Shown here: in pieces, positions 33,901 to 40,105 of the stretch
How positions within the stretch are numbered: the first letter of the stretch is position 1
Layout: every line of letters begins with the position of its first letter
Position numbers and translations under genes: made by a program
Assembly: GCA_038874435.1 (NCBI GenBank)
Contig: JAVZCK010000018.1
Span: 1-40,105, forward strand
Source: Thermoplasmata archaeon
GTDB taxonomy: Archaea; Thermoplasmatota; Thermoplasmata; Lutacidiplasmatales; SKW197
Direction: 5' to 3'
DNA: 40,105 nucleotides
Notes under the pieces: model-generated
Seen by the model: the letters and a program-made list of their open reading frames with translations, nothing else
What the model was told of the DNA's origin: nothing
The model's database searches: none

Positions 33901-36492
33901 AATATCTTGCAAAATTCCTCTTGGCAATGCACATTCCATCTCATGGCTACCAATTGCAGCACTAACATTTCCCATGTAGGTCCAGTAGGTCCAGTTCTGT
34001 TCAACAATGTATGTTTCATAATGATAAACCTCGCTCGTGTAAATTGTGTTGTTCTTCCCAGTAACCATTATCATGTATTCGGCACCCATCTCTCCCCTGT
34101 AAACTCTAAACCCGGTTAAGCGATTGCCATCTATGTCTATGAACACGAATAAAGCGTCCATGCCTTCAAGCACAGGGACTTCTGGTGGCGGTGGCGTCAC
34201 AACCTCGCTCGGTCTTTCCACAATCATTGGCAATTCCTCGCCAGCAAGCACAACGCCATAGGTTGAGAGATAGAAGGACACATTCTCCATGTCCACCATT
34301 CCATACTTTGCAATGTCCACACTGGGCCAGACAAATCTGCCAGGCGGGAAAGTGTCATTTTCAGTATCTGTATTAAGCATCACATTTTGCCAGTCAGCAA
34401 ATGCACCATCAATCACAATTTCTTGTGGCACTGTCTCCACATAAGTGTTGCCAATAAAACTGGAATAAAGCGTTGCTGTACCATTTTCCACAAAAACATC
34501 GCTCCGGCTTGGAATTCTCAATCCCACAGATTTCCCAATCGCACTTGAATTCAACCTCGCATAAATACCAATTTCCATCTCACTGTTTTTCTCAAGCGGC
34601 ATTGAAACATTAAAGCGGAACATCCCGTCTGTGTAATTTCCAGCAACTACATTATTTCCAGCCCTTAACTCAATTCCATCAAAATCAGTTGCACTGGCAT
34701 TCCCTGCAATGCTCACATTGATTTGCCTGATCCAGTTCTCCTTTGCCTTTGTCTCAACACTAAGGCGGAGCAATTCTACATTCTGGCTATGATTAACAAT
34801 GCCATGTTCAGGATTGCTTTGTGTGATAACAATTGCGCCCGGATGTGTGGAAACCACGGCCTGGCCCCTGCTTCTGTTCCCGTAGTTATCCTGTGCGTAA
34901 AACACAATCCTTGGTATTGAAGCTGGCTGTGTGAGCGTGAACTGTCCCTCAAATCGTTGTCCATCAACAGCTCCTTTGCCACTGTATTTGCTTTCAAACC
35001 CGTTAAAATCTGTCTGATTCCTGCTCGAGTTCCATTGATAGGCAGAGGCACTTTTTACTGCACAATCCCAGCCAGAAAACACAGCCATGTAGTCAGCCCC
35101 TATGCCAGAAATTGCATAGCCTGTGCTTGCGTTATCATCTGCATCCACAAACATGAAGAAGGCATCAGTTTCGTTGAATGCTTTACCCAGCATCGCAGCA
35201 TCTCTCACCTCCACATAGAAGGAGAGATAGTTTCTGTAGAGATGCACACCGTATTTACCAATCTCCACACTTGGATTCTGTAAGCTATAGACAGGGTTTT
35301 CATAGATTGTCGTGCCTTCCCAATCCTCAAATTTGCCATCTATTGTGATGCCTGGATAAATCACGAACATACTGTAGATAAGCAAGGGCAGTAGAAAGAA
35401 CATGAAGAACACAATAACAACAGTCCAGGTTTTTTTAACACTTTCGGGAACTCCCTTTTTCTTTTTTGGTTTTCCAATGTCGTATTTAAGGCCAGCACCG
35501 TTGATGAGTCCTTCTCTATGGGCCATCACAAACCCGTTGATGAGACCGTTAACTTTGCCGTAAGTCGCACCTCTTCCTGTGGCAACCCCATTTATCAAGC
35601 CGTTAATCTTCCCTGGCTTGTAATGCAGGGTACGGCCATTTATCAATCCCTGAACCGACTTCCCATTTGTTTTCCCATTAATTCTTCCGTTGATTTTACC
35701 ATTAATCCTTCCATTGATTTTCCCATTGGTTATTCCATTCTCACTTCTAGCTCCCTCTGCAAAAGGCGATTTTGAAACAATTCCCTTGGGTGTGTGAACG
35801 ACTTTTGCCTCTTTGCTCTTCTCGATTGCATGAATCGTGCTCAGCACAGCCTCAGCCTTCTCCGTCTCTCCCATCTGACGAAGAATTTCTGCTTTGGTTT
35901 TCAGTAAGTCAGGATTTCTTGGTTGTTTTGCGAGCAACGCATCGTATCTCTCAAGCAATTCCCTGAGCACATCTCGCTTTTTCTTTCCACTTTCCCTCTC
36001 TGCGATAATCTCCAGAATCCTGCGTTTGTAAACTTCCCCCTCTTTCGCAAGGGCTGCGGCCTTCTCGAAGCACACACAGGCCTCTGAGTAGCGAGAAAGC
36101 TTTGCAAGAATCTCTCCCTTTATCTCCCAGGCCTTTGGGAGTTCTGGCTGAATTCTCGTGAGTTCATCATAGTATCTGTAGGCCTCCTCCAACTCCTTTA
36201 CCTCTTTAGTTTCAAAAACCTCTTTATCACTTTCACTCACCCTTTTCCAGCGTTCCTTTATGTCCTTACCTAACTTTCCGTTTCCGTTTCCATTTCTTTC
36301 TCTCAATTTTTCCAGATTTGACTTTATCTTCTCAGCGCACTTTATCCCAATACCATTAATTTCAGCAAGTTCCTCCTTGCTGATTTTACTAAGGGCATCG
36401 TAGGTGCAGAGCCCTCGCTCCACCAGGATTTCGGCCCTTGCAATAGAAATCTCGAGAAGTTGAGCGAGTTCCTCTGCAGTGTAGGTATTCAT
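30949..36492 (-). CDS. Giant membrane-spanning HhH/TPR - NG-repeat - lamin-tail/DUF11 protein
   Basis: About 1,847 residues from the ATG at 36492 (leaderless spacing from a TATA box). Cytoplasmic part: helix-hairpin-helix domain (about 1-65, with EINGIGIKCAEKI) and TPR-like helices (about 80-220). Next come an NG-repeat linker (about 250-335) and a membrane helix (about 355-380). The extracellular part has two modules opening ITIDGKFEDWE and IVIDGAFADWQ (CBM9/DOMON-like), three lamin-tail-type domains (VINEIYTYGSNDWIEIVNP and two relatives), and four DUF11-type repeats (YTIYYNNTG...VWINDTLPD). The end, VVPETSWHYSMLGVLVLVTVN then KRK, looks like a C-terminal membrane or sorting signal. Many Asn-x-Ser/Thr sites suggest glycosylation. 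Likely adhesin or S-layer-associated; function unproven. Confidence 0.88.
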   Translation of the reverse strand: MNTYTAEELAQLLEISIARAEILVERGLCTYDALSKISKEELAEINGIGIKCAEKIKSNLEKLRERNGNGNGKLGKDIKERWKRVSESDKEVFETKEVKELEEAYRYYDELTRIQPELPKAWEIKGEILAKLSRYSEACVCFEKAAALAKEGEVYKRRILEIIAERESGKKKRDVLRELLERYDALLAKQPRNPDLLKTKAEILRQMGETEKAEAVLSTIHAIEKSKEAKVVHTPKGIVSKSPFAEGARSENGITNGKINGRINGKINGRINGKTNGKSVQGLINGRTLHYKPGKINGLINGVATGRGATYGKVNGLINGFVMAHREGLINGAGLKYDIGKPKKKKGVPESVKKTWTVVIVFFMFFLLPLLIYSMFVIYPGITIDGKFEDWEGTTIYENPVYSLQNPSVEIGKYGVHLYRNYLSFYVEVRDAAMLGKAFNETDAFFMFVDADDNASTGYAISGIGADYMAVFSGWDCAVKSASAYQWNSSRNQTDFNGFESKYSGKGAVDGQRFEGQFTLTQPASIPRIVFYAQDNYGNRSRGQAVVSTHPGAIVITQSNPEHGIVNHSQNVELLRLSVETKAKENWIRQINVSIAGNASATDFDGIELRAGNNVVAGNYTDGMFRFNVSMPLEKNSEMEIGIYARLNSSAIGKSVGLRIPSRSDVFVENGTATLYSSFIGNTYVETVPQEIVIDGAFADWQNVMLNTDTENDTFPPGRFVWPSVDIAKYGMVDMENVSFYLSTYGVVLAGEELPMIVERPSEVVTPPPPEVPVLEGMDALFVFIDIDGNRLTGFRVYRGEMGAEYMIMVTGKNNTIYTSEVYHYETYIVEQNWTYWTYMGNVSAAIGSHEMECALPRGILQDIGNRSVIRFATKNWFKAGDWSDSALITNLMRERIGVRNTYGTDVVINEIYTYGSNDWIEIVNPTENPIDISGWDILLGNTVIYTFPSGTIIGAFGSGNEYLVVTFTTNPFPSNSRTVRIQDQTNTRTDQTRYPANLGAGQTWARYYSPYNGKPVDTDTDSHDFYISDSPTQRQRNDRALPIDNHLVINEVSTSGNWIEIANPTSSQIDVRNWYLQARIGNNWRTVYTFQGTNIIGAFGSGSEYRVVTPTTNIATATGVRLYTNTGTLIDEVQFTTIPSGATLSRYKNAYDGKPEDTDVDTWDFYISSSPTSGTWNDRKAPLINVVKIADKQIILSPGEYVNYTIYYNNTGDGRARNVWVNDTLSPYLEFVSASPAPSGIAGKTYYWNFTNLAPGSYSITFTARVNESIPPTTAIYNNVSVNYTDILGRKMPESIYSCAILYNAPYIVVGKIVDRETASPGDWLNYTVYYNNTGSANSKYVWINDTLPDYVTFVTSSIPYNSTDGRTYKWVLENVSVGMNALTITVRINTTAPTGITITNSVSLNYTDAAGNKLQNSSAFANTSVIGAFALIVINEISSYPNPEWIEIANPTDSSVNIGGWYIYRGTTRIYTFPTGTVLGPFGSGSEYLSVSLSNQLPDTGAIITLRRTATEIIDETTYPRMDSGESWARFKHEDTGRPIDTNTSSDFYISSSPTRNAPNDRKAPYIAVDKIADVSETQPGSQIIYTIYYNNTGDGNAKEVWINDTLPDGVAFVSSSIPYTSTDGRTYRWYFGTVVHDSQNALTITVQVNATVGDGVTLTNIVNLTYKDQLRRSMPSSQASAQVLCRRPIILVEKVVDKTVASYGEILTYTIYYNNTGTGIAGHVWINDTLPDGVDFVSASDGGVLDGNVVRWHFTNVAPGSHYVTLQVSVNVTQGTLMNWAFLNYTSLYGVKFQESSDSANTTVVPETSWHYSMLGVLVLVTVNVLKRKYGGVKNDKKTGSWKK
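35491..35740 (-). repeat. In-frame Asn-Gly (ING) repeat tract
   Basis: Coding repeat giving ITNG-KING-RING-KING-RING-KTNG and then more widely spaced GLING units, just before the membrane helix of the giant protein. The dense part (35650-35740) consists of imperfect 12-base units in DNA, so it can expand or contract by slippage. NG tracts of this kind occur in Thermoplasmata-type proteins; their role is not known to me. Confidence 0.85.
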
Positions 36493-36512
36493 CACTATAG
36501 AAATAGATAGGT

Positions 36513-36522
36513 AATTTTATCT
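36513..36522 (-). promoter_or_regulatory. TATA box of the giant surface protein gene
   Basis: The minus strand reads GATAAAATTA, centred about 25 bases before the ATG at 36492. This predicts a leaderless mRNA; no SD is present before that ATG. Confidence 0.5.
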
Positions 36523-36593
36523 CAGTTGTTGCAGAGTTTTCCCCCACATCCGTACGAAATCACTATAATTCGGGACAGAAAAATGACACACAT

Positions 36594-37919
36594 TTACGCC
36601 TGGAAATTCTTCATCTGCTTCTCAAGCTGTTTTCGCATCTTCCTGTCACTCATAATTCCCTTCGCTGCTCGTTTCGACATTTCATAATATTTCAGCAATT
36701 CTCGGACATCCTTGGTATCCACACCTGCACCCCTGGCAATTCTCAAAATTCTTGAACCCTTTATTAGATGCGGATTTTCCAGTTCCTCGTCTGTCATTGA
36801 GTCCATAATTACTTTGAATTTTTTCAATCTTGCCTGGGTTTCCTCAATTTGTTTGTTATCCAAATTCCCTCCTATCGGCAGAAACGACATGAGTTTTTGC
36901 AGGGGACCAATATTTGTCAGGTTCTCCATCTGCTCATACATATCTTTCAGTGTAAATTTACCAGCAATCATTTTTTTTGCCTGCTCTTCCATTTTTTCCT
37001 CGCTTCCACTCTCCTTTATCTTTTCCAGCAGGGTCTGAAGGTCTCCCATGCCTAGCAACCTGGAGATGAATCTCGTGGGCTCAAAATCCTCCAAATCTTC
37101 AATGTGTTCACCCACACCAATGCACACAATTGGTGCCTGCGTCTCAGCCACAGCGCTCAGTGCACCACCTCCTTTCGCAGATCCGTCAAGCTTTGTGATG
37201 ACTACGCCAGTAATTCCAACGGCCTCGTGAAACGCCTTTGCTTGGGGGCCAGCCTGCTGTCCGATAGTTGCATCAATCACCAGAAAAATTTCATCTGGCT
37301 TTGCAACAGCTGCGACCCTTTTTATCTCCTCAATCAAGTCATTTTCGAGCGAATGTCGCCCAGAAGTGTCTATGATTTTCACCTCATAGTTCTGCATTTT
37401 TGCAAGTCCCTCTCTCACAATTTTCGGAGCTTTCGTCTCACCTTTCTCACCATAAAATCCTGCATTTGTTGCCTCTGCAAGTTGCTGGAGCTGGTCATGA
37501 GCAGCAGGTCTATGCACATCCCCGGCAATCAGTGCCACATTCAGCCCGTGCTTCTGGAAATATTTAGCAAGTTTTCCACAGGTCGTGGTTTTGCCCTGTC
37601 CATAAAGGCCAACCATCATTATTGTCTGGCTTTTGAGTGGAATTTTCTTGGCATTGCCTAAAATTTTTACGAGTTCCTCATAAATTATTTTAATCACATG
37701 CTCTCGTGGGTTCACACCTTCTGCTGGCTTCTCTTCAAGGGCTCTCTTCTCCACTGCCTTTGTGAGCTTGAGCACTAGCTTAACATTCACATCTGCCTGA
37801 AGGAGGGCACGCTGGATGTCCTTGACAATTTCCTTGATGAGTTCAGGGCTAATCTCTCTCGCCATTCCAACTTTTTTCAGAACTTCACGCAATGAGCTTC
37901 CAAGATTGTCCAATACCAT
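36594..37919 (-). CDS. srp54: Signal recognition particle protein SRP54
   Basis: 441 residues, typical length. N domain (about 1-95), then the GTPase G domain with [15 protein letters not shown] (about 106-120; Gln replaces the more usual second Gly/Ser of the P-loop, which is seen in some archaeal SRP54), [36 protein letters not shown], and [12 protein letters not shown]. The M domain (about 300-441) contains [11 protein letters not shown] and ends in a Met/Lys-rich helix. It binds signal peptides and SRP RNA and targets nascent exported proteins to FtsY and the Sec channel. TATA-like GCTTAAAT at 37941-37950 is about 27 bases from the ATG, so the mRNA is probably leaderless. Confidence 0.97.
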   Translation of the reverse strand: MVLDNLGSSLREVLKKVGMAREISPELIKEIVKDIQRALLQADVNVKLVLKLTKAVEKRALEEKPAEGVNPREHVIKIIYEELVKILGNAKKIPLKSQTIMMVGLYGQGKTTTCGKLAKYFQKHGLNVALIAGDVHRPAAHDQLQQLAEATNAGFYGEKGETKAPKIVREGLAKMQNYEVKIIDTSGRHSLENDLIEEIKRVAAVAKPDEIFLVIDATIGQQAGPQAKAFHEAVGITGVVITKLDGSAKGGGALSAVAETQAPIVCIGVGEHIEDLEDFEPTRFISRLLGMGDLQTLLEKIKESGSEEKMEEQAKKMIAGKFTLKDMYEQMENLTNIGPLQKLMSFLPIGGNLDNKQIEETQARLKKFKVIMDSMTDEELENPHLIKGSRILRIARGAGVDTKDVRELLKYYEMSKRAAKGIMSDRKMRKQLEKQMKNFQA

Positions 37920-37940
37920 GGATAAGAAGATGGGACAGGG

Positions 37941-37950
37941 GGATTTAAGC
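37941..37950 (-). promoter_or_regulatory. TATA-like box of srp54
   Basis: The minus strand reads GCTTAAATCC at leaderless distance from the SRP54 start. It is divergent from the hddA-like promoter at 38001-38010. Confidence 0.4.
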
Positions 37951-38000
37951 TTTTGTACTTAGTGAATGAAAAGGACACTGGCTATGAAAGTGGACAAAAA

Positions 38001-38010
38001 GTTAAATATA
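38001..38010 (+). promoter_or_regulatory. TATA box of the heptose gene pair
   Basis: GTTAAATATA would start transcription near 38030, giving a leader of about 20 bases that holds a GGAG ribosome-binding site before the ATG at 38052. Confidence 0.45.
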
Positions 38011-38051
38011 ATCATACATTCAGAGGTATAGTAATTATTGGAGCGGAAACC

Positions 38052-39080
38052 ATGATGATACGAAGCAAGGCACCATTGAGGATAAGTTTCGGTGGCGGTG
38101 GAACAGATGTCTCTCCATACATTGAAGAACGAGGTGGTTGTGTTTTGAGCAGCACAATCAATAAATTTGCGTACGCTACCCTTGTTCCAGTTGAGACACC
38201 AGGCATTTCTGTTCAGTCGCTTGACTATGATATTGTTGTGAAGTATGATACAGATAGAGACCTTGTTTTCAATGGAGAACTGGACCTTGTGAAAGCAGTA
38301 ATCAGGCGGTTTATGACTGAGGAGGACCTGAAACACAGGGGCGTGAAGATGTTCATCCACAGCGATGCACCACCTGGTTCTGGCCTTGGCTCATCTTCCA
38401 CAATGGCTGTGGCTCTCATAGGGGTTCTGAAACACTGGAAAAGAATTCCTATGACTGATTATGAGGTAGCAGAACTAGCATACGAAATCGAACGCAAGGA
38501 CCTGAAAATCCCAGGCGGAAAACAGGACCAGTATGCAGCAGCTTTTGGTGGCTTCAACTTCATCGAGTTCCTGAAGGACGCCACTATAGTTAATCCCCTG
38601 AAGATTGAACGTGAAACCCTGAACGAGTTGGAATATAGATGCTTACTTTGCTATACTGGGAGAACACGGCTTTCAGGCAACATTTTGAACACCCAGATAA
38701 AGAATTACTCAGAAAAAAAGCCAGATGTAGTTGAGGCACTAGACGAAACCAAGCGTTTGGCAATCGAGATGAAAAAAGCCCTGCTCACCTCAAAACTTGA
38801 TGATTTTGGGGAGCTAATGCACGAGGCCTGGATGCACAAGAGGAAATTTGCAAGTGGGATTACAAACCAGTCAATAGATGCACTCTATGAAGTGGCAAGA
38901 AAAAACGGTGCAATAGGTGGTAAGCTGCTTGGTGCTGGTGGTGGTGGTTACATCCTGTTCATCTGTAAATTTGACAAGAAACATATCGTTGCAAAAGAGC
39001 TGGAAAACCTGGGAGGCAAGGTGATAGATTTCAGTTTTGAATTTAAAGGTTTGCAGACATGGAGCGTCTATCAATACTGA
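38052..39080 (+). CDS. GHMP-family heptose 7-phosphate kinase (HddA-like)
   Basis: About 342 residues from ATG 38052 (a second ATG follows directly); a GGAG lies 8 bases upstream, and the longer frame to 37953 would include the TATA box. The N-terminal IRSKAPLRISFGGGGTDVSPY and the ATP-binding PPGSGLGSSSTMAVAL (about 105-120) identify the GHMP superfamily; the first motif and gene context point to D-glycero-D-manno-heptose 7-phosphate kinase. The C-terminal GGKLLGAGGGGYILF is also typical. HddA makes heptose 1,7-bisphosphate on the route to GDP-heptose. A fucokinase-like sugar kinase is the alternative. The isomerase gene starts 9 bases after its stop. Confidence 0.85.
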   Translation: MMIRSKAPLRISFGGGGTDVSPYIEERGGCVLSSTINKFAYATLVPVETPGISVQSLDYDIVVKYDTDRDLVFNGELDLVKAVIRRFMTEEDLKHRGVKMFIHSDAPPGSGLGSSSTMAVALIGVLKHWKRIPMTDYEVAELAYEIERKDLKIPGGKQDQYAAAFGGFNFIEFLKDATIVNPLKIERETLNELEYRCLLCYTGRTRLSGNILNTQIKNYSEKKPDVVEALDETKRLAIEMKKALLTSKLDDFGELMHEAWMHKRKFASGITNQSIDALYEVARKNGAIGGKLLGAGGGGYILFICKFDKKHIVAKELENLGGKVIDFSFEFKGLQTWSVYQY

Positions 39081-39089
39081 GGTGTGAAA

Positions 39090-39665
39090 ATGATTGAAGA
39101 AATAGAAAGAATGGTAAATGAAAGTGTCGAAGCTAAACAAAAAATGCTCAAAATGCACAAGGACACGATTGCAAAAATTGTGGAAGTGATGTGCAATTCA
39201 ATTGAGAACGGTGGCAAGGTTCTGTGGTGCGGTAATGGTGGGAGTGCAGCGGATGCCCAGCATCTGGCATGCGAGCTTGTGAGTAAGTTTTATGTAGATA
39301 GAAAGGCACTGGCTTCTATAGCGTTGAACACGAACACCTCAATTCTTACTGCGATTGCTAACGACTATGATTTTGAGAGAGTTTTCGTGAGACAGGTAGA
39401 AGCCCTCGGGAAAAAGGGAGATGTGCTGGTTGGAATAAGTACGAGCGGGAACTCGAAGAATGTGATTGCAGCGATGAAGAAAGCGAGAGAAATGGGAATT
39501 ACTACAATTGGTTTTACAGGCGAAACTGGCGGTGCGATGAAGGAATGTGTAGACATTCTTCTGAATGTGCCATCAAAGGACACACCAAGAATTCAGGAGG
39601 CACATATAACCGCAGGGCACATCATCTGCTACTTGATAGAAAAACGGTTTGCTGGAATGAGCTAG
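39090..39665 (+). CDS. gmhA: Phosphoheptose isomerase (GmhA-like, SIS domain)
   Basis: About 191 residues from ATG 39090, with GAGGTG 5 bases upstream; a GTG two codons earlier lies inside that SD. A single SIS fold with VLWCGNGGSAADAQHLACEL (about 46-65), SIALNTNTSILTAIANDY, the phosphate-binding GISTSGNSKNVIAAM, and the C-terminal QEAHITAGHIICYLIE with metal-ligand His and Glu. GmhA isomerises sedoheptulose 7-phosphate to D-glycero-D-manno-heptose 7-phosphate, the substrate of the upstream kinase. Length and motifs fit GmhA; DiaA-type SIS proteins are a weaker alternative. Confidence 0.92.
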   Translation: MIEEIERMVNESVEAKQKMLKMHKDTIAKIVEVMCNSIENGGKVLWCGNGGSAADAQHLACELVSKFYVDRKALASIALNTNTSILTAIANDYDFERVFVRQVEALGKKGDVLVGISTSGNSKNVIAAMKKAREMGITTIGFTGETGGAMKECVDILLNVPSKDTPRIQEAHITAGHIICYLIEKRFAGMS

Positions 39666-39694
39666 AATAGAAAAGGAATAGAAATTGCTGGGAT

Positions 39695-39985
39695 TTATTT
39701 CTTCTCTTCGGATTTCGCACCCCATCTTCCTATGTAAACGATTGCCAGAACACAGATAAATGTCACAATTATCGCAGTTACTACAAACATTATTAGACCC
39801 ACCCAGTTCCCTTGCATTGCCCCTGCTGAAAGATTAACTCCAGCGGTTGCAAAAGCTCCCAGGACTACCTGGGTCCACACCATACCAATCACAATCCCAA
39901 AAGCCGCACCCAGAGAGGATGCAATTGTTTTCTTTATCTCAGATGCTGTCACTTTCTCCGGTTTGTCTCCCATTTTTTGGGTCAT
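39695..39985 (-). CDS. Small two-TM membrane protein (DUF5654-like)
   Basis: 96 residues: a short hydrophilic N-terminus with the helix ASEIKKTIASSLGAAFG, one hydrophobic segment (about 23-48) with GIVIGMVWTQVVLGAF, a second (about 62-88) and a short charged tail. The N-terminal helix leading into the first membrane segment and the Val-Trp pattern resemble DUF5654 membrane proteins, whose function is unknown; the assignment is from memory. The ATG at 39985 lies about 25 bases from an AATAAAG TATA-like box near 40010, suggesting a leaderless mRNA; an in-frame ATG at 39973 is also possible. Convergent with gmhA, 29-base gap. Confidence 0.75.
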   Translation of the reverse strand: MTQKMGDKPEKVTASEIKKTIASSLGAAFGIVIGMVWTQVVLGAFATAGVNLSAGAMQGNWVGLIMFVVTAIIVTFICVLAIVYIGRWGAKSEEKK

Positions 39986-40020
39986 AAAGAATAGCCATTA
40001 CAAATCTTTATTTGGGAGTG

Positions 40021-40031
40021 GCATATAAAAA
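40021..40031 (+). promoter_or_regulatory. TATA box for a rightward unit beyond the window
   Basis: GCATATAAAAA is a clear TATA element on the plus strand and would start a transcript near 40050. No start codon with SD follows before the window ends, so the product (gene or RNA) lies to the right. Confidence 0.45.
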
Positions 40032-40062
40032 CCTCCTTGGGTAGAAAGGAAGCATTCGCAGT

Positions 40063-40090
40063 GTGTCCCATTTGGAGCAAGATGGGACAC
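40063..40090 (+). other. 9-bp inverted repeat near the predicted transcript start
   Basis: GTGTCCCAT (40063-40071) and ATGGGACAC (40082-40090) pair perfectly around a 10-base loop. It sits about 15-40 bases downstream of the likely start of the rightward transcript, so it would form a 5' hairpin in that RNA or act as an operator. It is not followed by a T-run immediately, though CTCTCTTTTCT follows shortly. Confidence 0.45.
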
Positions 40091-40105
40091 CCTCTCTTTT
40101 CTAAG

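Noticed and set aside
35491-35740. Regular repeats that might be a CRISPR array
   Set aside because: The units are 12 bases, imperfect and fully in frame, encoding Asn-Gly motifs; there are no spacers.
37104-37661. 185-codon plus-strand frame opposite srp54
   Set aside because: Antisense to the highly conserved GTPase domain; rejected as a shadow.

Overview
The window looks like a piece of an archaeal chromosome, most likely from the Thermoplasmata or a close relative. The evidence is: an SRP54 whose G and M domains read as archaeal; TATA-type promoters about 25-30 bases upstream of start codons, several of which imply leaderless mRNAs; an Asn-Gly ('NG') repeat linker of the kind I associate with Thermoplasmata surface proteins; a urocanate hydratase; and large surface proteins built from Fn3-like, DUF11-like and lamin-tail-like modules. 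Lineage is inferred from gene content only; no rRNA or tRNA gene was found.

Layout. (1) 1-13.6 kb, all on the minus strand: one promoter at 13561-13576 reads leftward through a 2,230-residue secreted metallophosphoesterase (MPE) and then three progressively shorter MPE copies. These are a 992-residue copy without a signal peptide and two remnants of about 60 residues that keep only the last motif, GHxH, and the C-terminus. Each is followed by a paralogous two-TM protein with a PepSY-like ectodomain. Neighbouring genes overlap or nearly touch. Near-identical DNA blocks link the copies. The arrangement resembles a full-length effector followed by partial C-terminal cassettes, each paired with a membrane partner. 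This is the most unusual part of the window. (2) 13.8-23.1 kb, plus strand: a starch/maltodextrin operon with a membrane-anchored GH57 amylopullulanase-like enzyme, a MalE-type binding protein, a single-chain MalF-MalG fusion permease and a MalK ATPase. (3) 23.2-30.8 kb: mixed housekeeping and signalling genes (HemW-like radical SAM protein, a dCache-HAMP receptor without an output domain plus a 77-residue partner, a frameshifted gene, HflX, urocanate hydratase, a double-psi-barrel protein). It also carries G-rich short repeats and a hairpin-rich non-coding segment. (4) 30.9-36.5 kb: an 1,847-residue membrane-spanning protein joining a cytoplasmic HhH/TPR-like region through an NG-repeat linker to a large extracellular adhesin-like part, with a 25-codon ORF with a strong ribosome-binding site at its 3' end. 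(5) 36.6-40.1 kb: SRP54, a heptose-phosphate kinase/isomerase pair (HddA/GmhA-like) and a small DUF5654-like membrane protein.

How the genes work together: the GH57 enzyme would cut starch or pullulan outside the cell and the Mal transporter would import the maltodextrins. HddA and GmhA would supply activated heptose precursors, possibly for surface glycans. SRP54 serves the many exported proteins. The MPE/PepSY-like block has no recognised function.
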